A DNA stretch of 64,000 nt, from NCBI GenBank assembly GCA_964058805.1, contig CAXKVV010000623.1, forward strand, positions 1 through 64,000, written 5' to 3'. The translations under genes and the position numbers were made by a program. Origin of the DNA: Schoenoplectus triqueter (lineage: Eukaryota > Streptophyta > Magnoliopsida > Poales > Cyperaceae). The notes below the pieces were generated by a model. That model had not been told where the DNA came from and ran no database searches. It worked only from the letters and a program-made list of their open reading frames with translations. Of the stretch, positions 10,751 through 20,889 are shown one piece after another (position 1 is the stretch's first letter; every line of letters begins with the position of its first letter).

Positions 10751-12650
10751 ACCTAACGTAGCTGGTCTCTCCCCCCCTTTCTAATTCTCCCCCGAGAAAG
10801 CCTCAATTTCGAAACCCCATCCCAGCCGCCACGCAAGTCTGTCTGAACCGAGCTCTCTTCAGCTCTGACCTAACCCTAACCCTAACCCTAGACGCCGCAG
10901 TCAACAGCGTTTTCCCTGTCAAATCTACTCCTCCCTCATTGTTTTACTTCGGGTCTTCACAGAAATGAAGTCGAAACACACATTAAACGATTTCAGCACT
11001 CAAGCCCCTCGAGAATCTTAGCACCATTCCCCCCGTGCTCAATCGATCGGCCTCTGGACACCTCCCCTTCAAGTCCACCTCCAACAGGTAAGGTTTACAT
11101 CTCCGCTTCCTCATTTCATCTGTTCTTTAATCTTTCTATGACTTTCCTCTGATTTGATTTGATTATTTTCTTTTTAAAAGCTAGGTTGACTGGTCGAGAG
11201 TACTCTGTGGATTTCTTTCGCTATCCACTTCGAAGCCGACATTGCCTTGGTACGTGTTTCTCTAGCTATTTTTTTTTTTTTAAACTATACTTGTTTGCTT
11301 GTAACTGTATAAATGGTGATACAATGCCTTTATTCTTTATAAAAATTGGTTAAATCTGAACTTTTTTTATTCCATATCCTTGTCAATCTTTTAACTAGAT
11401 TTTCAACACATCTGCTATTTTGTGGTGATTTTAAGTCTGAACTTACACATGGTTTTTCAAAAATAAAACTTAAGCAAACTAATTTATTTCGGTGGTTCAA
11501 ACGAGTTTAAATGTTACTTTCGTGCTTTTTCTCTTTGTGGCAGAATTTGTGCACTTCTGTTCTTGCTAGTTGACATTTGTTTCTGGTAAAACATCAATTT
11601 AGGTTAGTTCCATTTACAAAATGTAAATCATTATTGGTAGTTAGACCCAATTGTATATCAATAATAAGACATTATGTGATAAATTCTTAATAACATGCAT
11701 TGCATGCCAGAAGTGTCCTATCACATATGCTTATAAAAATACTTCCTTATATAAAGTTTATATTATTATTATCATTTTTGGGAGTAAACATGATTTAATA
11801 GGAGTTGCAAAACTTCCATTTTCATGTCAAGAAGGAAGAATAAGAAGAAAATATATGGTAGAGGCAGGGCGGATACTTGCCTCTTACATCAGGATTTCTA
11901 AACAGTGCCGCCTTGATAAGTGGAACCATTTTTTTATGTACTTTACCTCACTGACAATCGCAACTTGAGGCACATTTTTTCTCTATTCCTTGCATTGTTT
12001 CCTGTGCCAGCTACTGTTTTGCTCATATATGCGCTCATGTCTGTTTAATCTTTGATTTCTGTTATTAATCTCTTTAAGCTGTTTAGTGATGTTATTTATA
12101 TCAATTGACTTTCTTTAATAAGTTGCTTGAATGTTGACTTACTAAACCCACTGTTATAGGTGATGTGAATACTTAATACTGAATCATTGACCATGTGCCG
12201 CAGCTATTTTGTTGATTCTTATATTGGTATCATTATTGACTGATGTTTGCAGGCAATGTGTTTGATTGTGTTTAAAAAAAATGCTAAGCAAGTTGTTAAG
12301 ATGGTGAACACACCGGCAGCATGCAAAACCTTCATAATGATGAACATAGTGATGGTGTTCAGAAAAACCACAAGGCATAGGTCAACTATGAGAGTCCCGC
12401 ACAATCCTTGCCAAGCATTAGGGTACTTCTCAGATAACATGAGTTTTGATGCTGATAAAAGCAAGGTGCTGACCAACAATGAGCTGCAGTCCCCTGCTAT
12501 GGTGCAGGAAGATAACTAAAACCATCAAGGTCATAAGGTCATGGCCATGTGCTTGGCTAAGCTATTAAGAAGGCTACCAATTTTCTCACCAGTTGGTTGA
12601 GGTGTGGAAAAAGACAATTGCCTTGGTCCAGTTCCTGACGTACAACCTAG
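10751..12650 (+). pseudogene. 5' part of an unrecognised plus-strand gene (first exons)
   Basis: The pyrimidine-rich stretch at 10,760-10,960 looks like a plant 5' leader. A first exon appears to end at CCAACAG|GTAAGG (about 11,088), with an ATG at 10,964. That ATG frame (MKSKHTLNDFSTQ) closes at a TAG near 11,020, whereas another frame stays open through NRSASGHLPFKSTSNR to the splice donor. A second candidate exon starts after TTTGCAG at 12,253 and runs to about 12,650. It is open for 90 codons in one frame (to 12,519), but stops occur in the others. I do not recognise the protein. It may be a decayed gene, or one whose true exon borders I have missed. Candidate downstream exons are at 13,348-17,040. 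Confidence 0.35.
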
Positions 12651-13347
12651 GTACCTTTGTCTCCTCAATTTTATATAGATCTTTTATTTATTGACTAATG
12701 TTTTTTCAAACGTTCTTTGAAATTTGATGGAAGGGTTTTTCTGCATAAGTATAAACAAATTGTGTATAACATGATTTATATTAAGAGAGAAAAATGTATA
12801 CCTTTCAGTTTCTATAACTTAAAGGGGGCCTTTGATTCTTTCCTATCTTGTTGATATTATTACTTGTGATGCCTACCCAGGTTTTTAATAACATTTAATT
12901 CCAATACTACAGTTGTCTACTAAATTTACTAAGTTTGTATATCAGGTAAGTAAATAGATGGTAGTTATGATAGAAGCTGGGAATAGATAAGCTAATGATT
13001 GTTACTTATGGTGCCAGCTTGTACCTGTTGCAATATGTGCCACAACCAACCCCTCTAGTTTTCCCAATATATATGTGCCAGCTGGGAACAGAAAGTTTGG
13101 CCTTGTATTTTTCATGATATATTTAATTTTTGATTGGATAATAGATATTGCCTTCTATTTGCAAATAACTCTAGAGTCTAGACTCAAATTTTTGGATTTA
13201 TTTTAAAAATTTTAAATTTCATATTGCATTTTCTAAATGGGAGCTCTTTTCTTTTTGTCTGACAATGGTTGATAATTGAATCAAGTCGAAGAGAGAGGAC
13301 GTACAAAAGGTGTACACCAGAAATAGAGAGATCGAACTAGGGGAGAT

Positions 13348-13536
13348 GCGGATTTGGCAGTGCTGACAAAACAGATTGGCTCCAGGTAACTTAGTCTGGT
13401 CTCAATTTGGGCGGATTTGGCAGTGCTGACAAAACAGATTGGCTCCAGGTAACTTAGTCTGGTCTCAATTTGGGCGGATTTGGCAGTGCTGACAAAACAG
13501 ATTGGCTCCAGGTAACTTAGTCTGGTCTCAATTTGG
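13348..13536 (+). repeat. 63-bp tandem repeat, three copies, each with a splice donor
   Basis: Three identical units of 63 bp begin at 13,348, 13,411 and 13,474. Each starts GCGGATTTGGCAGTGCTGAC and contains GGCTCCAG|GTAACTTAG, a good 5' splice site. The upstream sequence reads DADLAVLTKQIGSR in one frame, so an exon end seems to have been triplicated together with its donor. The second copy of the segment starts inside this array (24,531) and retains about 2.6 units. Confidence 0.85.
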
Positions 13537-15520
13537 TTTAACTTCTAGAGTTATTGAATCTTTTCGAAATAATTTTTGGGTCACTTATATCATATCGAGT
13601 AATGTTGCATAATAATGTTCTTCACATGTTGGGTTGCAAACTATTTTTATTGTGATTTTTTGTTAAGCAGTTGGAACTTGGAAGTGAGAGTCAGATAGCA
13701 TAAGGTTTTAGAATGTTGTTTGGAAATGCAGTTCGAATTTTTTCTAAAAGTTTTGAACTTACCAAAATGTGTTTTTTGCAAAATCCTTTTAGAATCTATG
13801 TTAACCATTGTGCTATATGTTTCTTCATACATGATATATCATTGAAGATTTATAAAAGTTCAAAGTTTCCAGTTTCATCAACTGTTTATAGTTTGTCTAT
13901 TTACTATATATATGTGGAGCCGAAAGTGTCTTTTTTAGTTACCTATTGCAATGAGCATGCTCTTACAATCTTGATATCATCCGTTAGTAGTAAAGACAAA
14001 ATTAAAAAGCATACATTTTTTTTCTACATTCTTTGCAAGCAGTTTTCTCAAAAAAAATTTCATCTTTTCTGAAGTTTTTAGTTTAGGACTAAAACTATCT
14101 TTTGTCATTATATTATTATTTGACGTGCTATGAAAAATATTCTTTCTTTTTAGAGATGCAGTTATTATTAAATTCTATCGAAGGTCGAGTAGAAGATTTG
14201 GCTATCACACAAGTGAGAAAGATAATAATAATAATAATAATAATAATGGAATTCACACAAGCATGGCCTTGCAATAGTTGAAGCACGATCTACTTTGGTA
14301 GGTATGTAGAGACAATTTAATTTATTGCGCTTTCACATACTTGTATGTTATGATAAGCTTTTAGTTGAATAATTGCAAATCTTTGGTTAGATAATACTGA
14401 CAAGAACTAGGCAATTACACATTTATCTGAAATATGGTTAGATCAAATTAATATGCTTTTGAACAACTGAACTGTTGATCCAAGCTGCTCAATTTGATTT
14501 ACATAATAACATCTTGTTGGAAACCAAAATTTTATTTTTAGCATTTTTGTATTATCTGTTGGCTGTTTGGTGATGACCCTATTTAATATAGATGCATTTT
14601 ATTCTAGATCATCTTTCAAGAACTCAAAAGAATAGTAAAACAATTGTTAAATGCTGAAATTAGGTATGCTGCTAAATTTTTTGATGTAGAACACATTGAA
14701 TGAATTGCATCAACTGTTGATATTTTGGACTATTTGTATTTGTCTCCCCACGTTGAACAGCTTGCAAAATGCTTTGGACTTGCATTTATTTTGTGGGGAA
14801 TGGTAAATCTCATATGTACACTATTCATAGATTGTTTCTTGATTCGAGACATTAATATGCAAGTAAAAAATCCCAAATGCTTTATAGAATTCCATATAGA
14901 ATTGGAATTTGAGTTGGAATTAAATTCAAGTGCCAATATACCAATTTTGGGGAAGGAAAAAGTTGGAATTTTTGATAACCTACCAACTGCATTACATTTT
15001 TACTTCTTAAGGTATTTTGCTGCACAACATATGACATTTTTATAGATAACCCCTCTAAAGCCTCAATCAAGTGAGTTGAGAATCTGTAAGAGGGTAATAT
15101 GAATAATTTCAGGCATAGTCAGAGTTTGATTTGATTATTATTTTTATATTTGCAAAAAAAATCCTCAATCAAGTGATTATTTTCATAAAAAAATTGAAAA
15201 ATGTAACAATTGTAGAAATAATCCTTCTAGACTATTGAATATTGATTGTACTGAAAGTGGTGGTTCAATTCCTTTGACGTTCTCAGGGAAGGATAACATC
15301 AATTGATATCATATGGTTACCAATTTGATCTGAAATAAAACTGTTTACATTTCTCTTTAGGTTATCAATTGATATAATATGGTTACCAATTTGATCTGCA
15401 TATGTGGGTCACAGAAGGCTTATTCCACGAGCAAACCTAGATTGTTTTATGCATTCACAATCTGGTCATCCATCATGATTGTTAGGGTACATCCGGATCT
15501 TGATCTTCTGCTGCATGAAT

Positions 15521-15654
15521 ATTGAACCAGTTGGACACTCAGGGTTTTTGCGCAGGTAAATTTATCCATGTCTTAGATGCCAGCCATATTGAACCAGTTG
15601 GACACTCAGGGTTTTTGCGCAGGTAAATTTATCCATGTCTTAGATGCCAGCCAT
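15521..15654 (+). repeat. 67-bp tandem duplication including a splice donor
   Basis: Two identical 67-bp units start at 15,521 and 15,588 with ATTGAACCAGTTGGACACTC. Each contains TTTGCGCAG|GTAAATTTATC, a consensus-like 5' splice site. The same duplication is present in copy (ii) near 26,677, so it predates the segmental duplication. Confidence 0.85.
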
Positions 15655-15754
15655 AGCTTTTCTTTACATTTTGGTATAGCATTCACCTTGGTAAGTTTAT
15701 GTAAAAATTGCATATGAGAGCTATCATGTTTTATTTAAATGTTTCAAGGAGACA

Positions 15755-16590
15755 ACAGCAAAGCCTTTATCCAAATAAATTTGGGGTAGGCTAGAAATGA
15801 AACACAGTATGAAATCACAGAGAATAATAATAATAATAGCAATAATGATAGGAGTAATAATGTAGTAGTACTGTAGTAGTAATAATAATAATTATTATTA
15901 TTATTATAATAGCAAATAACAATAATCCTAATAAGAATAGTCACAATAGACTTACACTATAAATTGTATTCCTAAATTCTAAGCTCTAAATTATAAACCC
16001 TAGAACCTACAAACTAAGAACCTAAAGCCGGGAGCGACTGTAGGCATAGAACACTTGATTCAGACGGAAAAATAAAACAATAGACTGAAATTTGAAGAGG
16101 TTAATGTTCTCTGTCCAGATCAAATGTTCTCTGGCCAAATCAAATGTTGTCCATAGAAACTTCCTAAAGCATACAACTCTTGCTAGATCCTAGCTCCTAG
16201 GCACTCTTATCCACAACCAAATCTTTGGATATGTTCCATTCTTTCAAGTCTCTTTTTACCCTTTTTACCGTTTCAAGGATGAATGGTATTATTAAATTGT
16301 AGAACAATTTATGTTTGTTTCACTCTGTTTCCTTGTTGTTTTGAATTTCTTACAGCATAATTTACATGATATACTTAGATTTTTTTTTAAATGTAAGGTA
16401 ATATGATAAATGTGTAAATGCAAACAACAACAACAACAAAACTTTTAATCTCAAATAAATTGGGTAGGCTAGAAATGAAACCTAATCCGAAATCATAGAG
16501 ATTCAAGATCTCAAATATAAAAAACAATGATAGTAATAGTGATAATGATAATAATGATGATGAGAATCTGATGATGATAATAATGTGATA
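15755..16590 (+). repeat. Two microsatellite-tailed dispersed repeats
   Basis: At 15,755 and 16,423 the order AACAACA-rich start, CTTTWATC..AAATAAATT, GGGTAGGCTAGAAATGAAAC, and ATC/ATA-rich microsatellite tail recurs. These belong to the same family as 5,850-6,070 and 7,310-7,540 on the other strand. The sequence between them (15,960-16,400) shows no gene. Confidence 0.6.
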
Positions 16591-17039
16591 AATGCTATGC
16601 AGAGGGTAAAATTGGGATTTTTAATTTCTTAGCACTGGTATGAATGAAAATGATCCAATAAACTAAACAATAAGGAAGACTAACCAAGTTTGCCTTACCT
16701 TCAGGAAATACTGCATGCTGCCCCTCAGTCAAAGCAGTGTAAGGCTACAACTTATGGACCTACAAGTAATTTCTCTCGCTTTACCATCATACTTTTTTGC
16801 CATGTGCCGCCGACCTATCTATATATAGCATATTACAATATATAACCATTATTCCATGAAGTTCTAAAATCCTAAATTGGTTTTAAAAATGATATTGACA
16901 GTTCTCTTACATTAAGATCTAGATCTTTTCTTTGGGATCAATATTCAGCGATGAATATTGAATCATCACTAAAGAGATGGACAAAAGTTGCTCAGCAGTG
17001 CACAGAAAAGTATCCTACATTAAAAGAAATAACTAAAAG

Positions 17040-17960
17040 GTCAGTTTGAAATTTCAAACTCTATTCTGCTTAAAAATAATAATAATAAACTGTATTCCAT
17101 ATTTTGTAAAATCTGGTGGCTTTAACCCTTATTTTTATTCTGAATTCTTAAGGCTATTTGACATGCTTCTTTTAATATGTTAATGTCATTGCTAATTTAT
17201 CTTTTCAAGTACCAAATCAAACCCACAGTTTTATTGCATCCTCATTGTAAAGTTCAAACACATTTCACCTACTCGCTTACAGCAAAAGCATTAGCAATTT
17301 ATGGAGCCAGAAATATACTAGGCAAATCCATAGTATGAAATAGAACTTCTCTCTCCACTTTCCAATGTCTTATGCTATGTGCTTGCATCTGTGATTGGTG
17401 CCATTTCTGGATTAATGAGAATTAATTTTTCCTGATTGTTAAATTTACAGTGACCTTGACACTTTTTTTTTACAAATATTATTTACCTTTAACGTTCCAA
17501 TTTTGTGAAATGTTGGTATCTAATCTGTTGCCTAGGCCCTAGCTCAAAGTTGTAACAAGTACCTATCCCCTTTTAATGGAAAATAAACAGCTGTCATACC
17601 TAGCACATAGTTGGAACAAGCGTTTATATTCCCTTGTTTTGGAAACAGATCACCAAAGTCAACATTTCATTGCCTTCTGTTTCAAAATGTTACCAGAAAT
17701 TTGTTTTGAGGCATAATCTCCTAGTTATACCAGCACGAGCAAACTATACCAGGAACTTAAGTGATCAATCTTTCTAATTTTGTAAAAATCATTCACGCTG
17801 CAGGTTTTTTTGTTGTGTTGTTTCTTTTTTGGGATGTCTTGGTTATTTTCGCAAGTGGAATATGAGATGCCATGCTTGTTATTTTCTGCAGTGAGTTCGG
17901 ATATAACATATTTTGAGATCCAGCCGAAAAATTAGAAATTCTTATAATTTCGTCCGATAC
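17040..17960. other. Non-coding part of the duplicated segment
   Basis: This stretch is shared with 28,190-29,190 and, more distantly, with 1-2,163. It may contain one short exon-like piece after CTTACAG near 17,283 (KALAIYGARNILG in one frame). No gene can be assigned. Confidence 0.4.
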
Positions 17961-17964
17961 ATTA

Positions 17965-18470
17965 ACGGGTCCAGGCCCGTAGGGCTTAGGTTGAGGTTCC
18001 GGCAGCAGTAAATTTTAGGCCTATTAAAAGCAAATCGGTCCGTTCTAAATTTCGCCCAGTATCAAACATCACATGCTGAGAAAATTGAGGCCCAATAAGA
18101 ATGTTGAGGTAAAAATATTACGTTGAGGCCCGTTAAGACTGGACCGATAAAAATACTAAAATAGAGGCCCATGTATAGAGCTTAACAGGCCGAGAAAGGA
18201 AAAATGGGTCCAGTATAAATGTTAGTGGGCCGAGCAACCTTTAAACTTAAAATCTAAGCCCAACGGACCGATAGAACAAACACGATGACCAGTGGACTCT
18301 CTGGAAGTAAGCCCATTAAGAACACATCCGGCCCAAAGAAATATAGTTTAGACCCAATCCTTAAGAGGGCGAGAATTGACGTTTACGGTGACTCAAGCGG
18401 CCCATACAAATTTTAAGGCCATGTAGAATCTTTAACAAGCCTTGAGATAGAAGAATTGAGGCCCGCGAAA
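17965..18470 (+). repeat. Degenerate array centred on RGGCCCRWTAAGA
   Basis: GGCCC or close variants recur about every 30-60 bases: near 17,974, 18,017, 18,053, 18,089, 18,127, 18,166, 18,187, 18,227, 18,257, 18,311, 18,330, 18,353, 18,399, 18,416 and 18,459. Longer shared phrases include TTGAGGCCCAATAAG, TTGAGGCCCGTTAAG, AAGCCCATTAAGAAC and GACCGATA (twice or more). It is more GC-rich than its surroundings. GGCCCA is the plant site II (TCP-binding) core, but this density over 500 bases is not promoter-like in any way I know. It could be an old satellite or transposon subterminal array. Copy (ii) has it at about 29,190-29,690. Confidence 0.5.
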
Positions 18471-20880
18471 ACTTAACACACCCTGTAGTTCCAACTCCTA
18501 AAGGACGTCATAATAAATCGTGATGCCCACTTAGAAACTCTGTTAAGCAATATGTATTGAATGAGATGCTACGTAATCCAACAAGAAGAAAACTACATTC
18601 TACAATTACATGCCTATGTAGAAAAATGTTTTCCCACAAGTTCGAGCTCACTAATATTAGTATCAAATTGAGTAATTAACTCATCGTTCCTGAATACTTC
18701 GAAAAGAGATCAACTCCGAGAAGAGCCTAAAACAATTGAAGCGTCATGTAGTACACAGTTTATAATGATTTACAGCCATTACGAAACCAACACAAATTAA
18801 ATATCAGCATTTACTGACACTTGAATCTAACTTCAGAATGCTGAGTAACAATAGGCCCTCTCGAAATCAGAATATAACCATTGAATCTAACTTCAGAATG
18901 GATTGGCATACCCTAAACATAGAAACGATATCTTTACCGACAAAGTGGATGGGTACCAAAAGGCAGTCTATGATAATAATAATAGCAAAAAGTACTGGTT
19001 TACATGGTAGGAGCAGATACCAAATTCTGGCAAAATAAATCAGCTGGAACTGTTCAACTGACACAGAATAAGTGCAAGAAAAAGATGGATCAGAGCAGAT
19101 CAGAACTTCTGTGAAATGACTCAATAGTTTGCGCTTAAAAGTTACATTGAAATGTAACTTTGCACATCAAATTGACTATGCTCAATATATATACATCCAA
19201 CAACCTCCCAAGTCGTCAAAAATATCAGAAATAAGTACTCTAAAAAGTAATACATTGTAACTGTTTCAAATTTACCACCAGTGAAATCAACTGCTAGAAA
19301 AAAAATGAAAGCATGACACAACTTTTACGCCTAATAACAAGTATCAACCTGACGCTAAACCTTTTCAAAAGATCGGTAACCAAACAGTTTATACCAACAT
19401 AAGAATCTAAATGTCACATCAGCATATAATTTGATATTCACAAGCATCCAAATGACACCAAACTTTTTTCAAAAGAGACAACACGACCTCTTAAAATAGC
19501 TTATATGAATCAAAATAAAAATAAGGACGTGCATGCACATGGAAGCCTATAAATGCCAAAAGGATGAATGATGAAGTAAAAAAAATGAAAAATCGGGACT
19601 TTCAGTTGATTTGTAGCGGTGTCTCACCTAAATGGGCCTTGAATTACCTAAAGAGTAGGCAGCTTCACCCAACCAAACAATAACCTCTCTTTTCTAATCA
19701 ATCAAAAATCAGCCTCTCTTTTTCTTTTTGTTTCTTTTACAGAGGAAAATAGAACATCTTCAAATATATACCAAGCGGGAGAGGTACATACCAGGTAAAA
19801 ACAGTGTAAACTACCGAGCTCTTAGTAATATTCAACAAATGCAAATGATGTCCTTGTTTTCCTTTCAAGGCATGACAACACATGCTCATAAAATTTTAGA
19901 GATGTGATCTAATACAGATTTAGGCAATTTTGAGAAAATCTGACATATGAATAATTTAATCTGAACAAATACAGTGGCGATTAGCATGTCTATTTCATGT
20001 TCACACTGCTCGTATAATATGAAATTACTAAATGCACACACCAGACCTGCGTTGTTAGAACCAACTGCTCAGAATGCTTTTATTAATTTTAGAGTGCCTA
20101 CTGCCTGTGCACTTATCATTAGGATCTTTATTTTAGTTTGTAAAATTACTATTTTACAAGATTATGATATAAATATTTTATAGAGCTACTTAAATTGAAA
20201 TTTCGAGTATGAAAAATTAAAATTTGGAATGATAGCGTTTCAACCAAAATGCTACTGAAAACACAATAGACAAACTCTCTCTCTCTCTCTATATATATAT
20301 ATTTCATTTTTTAAAGTTTTCGATCGAGCTCCAAAACCATTTATGTAAAGGGGAGATCATATGTTTCCATGTCTTCAACTGCCAATAGTAATGGTACAAA
20401 GGGCAAGGCCTCCGTGTGTTGGCAGAAGGGTCAGCTGACCTTGATTATTTTTAAAATAGATTTATGATTTAAAAGAATATTTAAAAATATACTTGATTCT
20501 TAAAGAAAATTTGAAAATATGCTTTATTCTAGAAAATATTTTGAAAATTACATTTTTAAAATAATTATAATATTATATCTATTCACACAAAAATTTGACC
20601 ACCAATTTGAAAGGCCAATGGGAGAGGGATCAGATATTTATGTAGAGGTTTTCAACTCCAAAAAAAAAAAAAAAGAATCATTTTTTTCTTAAATTTGTCT
20701 GCATGTTTTTAACTACTAGTGGTGCAGATATCCGAGCCATCTTGCACACATAGGAGATAGGACATAGCCCATAAATACCGCAGATTATTCCACCACAATA
20801 AATATCTTTTCTCCACCAATGACAAAGCATTTGTCTCATCTTATTAAACTCGACGTACTCCTTTCTTTTCAAACCAAAAT
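18471..20880. other. Remaining non-coding part of segment copy (i)
   Basis: No gene was seen. TTGAATCTAACTTCAGAATG occurs twice, 59 bases apart (about 18,822 and 18,881). Bases 19,080-20,110 are related to 34,270-35,250, which includes the leader of the reticulon-like locus. However, the leader exon itself is replaced here by other sequence. A CT/AT microsatellite lies at 20,273-20,301. Confidence 0.45.
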
Positions 20881-20889
20881 CAATGATAA

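Larger units (their letters stand above)
14152..17039 (+). pseudogene. Candidate internal exons of the unrecognised gene, copy (i)
   Basis: Several short stretches look like exons bounded by AG and GT. One after TTTTTAG at about 14,152 reads MQLLLNSIEGRVEDLAITQ before a microsatellite. Others begin after TTCTAG at 14,608 (FQELKRIVKQLLNAEIR) and after CTTCTAG near 15,225 (LLNIDCTESGGSIPLTFSG). Exon 16,705-16,765 reads EILHAAPQSKQCKATTYGPT. The last, at about 16,925-17,039, holds SLKRWTKVAQQCTEKYPTL and ends AAAAG|GTCAGT. The coding look and splice borders are convincing individually, but I cannot join them into one frame and do not recognise the family. The same exons recur in copy (ii). Confidence 0.35.
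13366..20880 (+). repeat. Segmental duplication copy (i), about 7.5 kb
   Basis: This block matches 24,531-32,124 in the same orientation almost base for base. Differences are a few substitutions, microsatellite length changes and short deletions: copy (i) lacks about 60 bases present near 28,495, and copy (ii) lacks the hairpin AAAGTTACATT..AATGTAACTTT found at 19,140. At its right end (about 20,880) it abuts the inverted MULE-LINE block. Copy (ii) instead continues toward the reticulon-like gene, which suggests that copy (ii) keeps the ancestral right junction. Confidence 0.9.

Noticed and set aside
10870..10900. CCCTAACCCTAACCCTA telomere-like repeat
   Set aside because: Only about three units within a leader-like region. 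This is too short for an interstitial telomere and not the plant TTTAGGG spacing.
13348..13536. Possible CRISPR-like array
   Set aside because: The 63-bp units are contiguous, with no spacers, and the DNA is plant nuclear.
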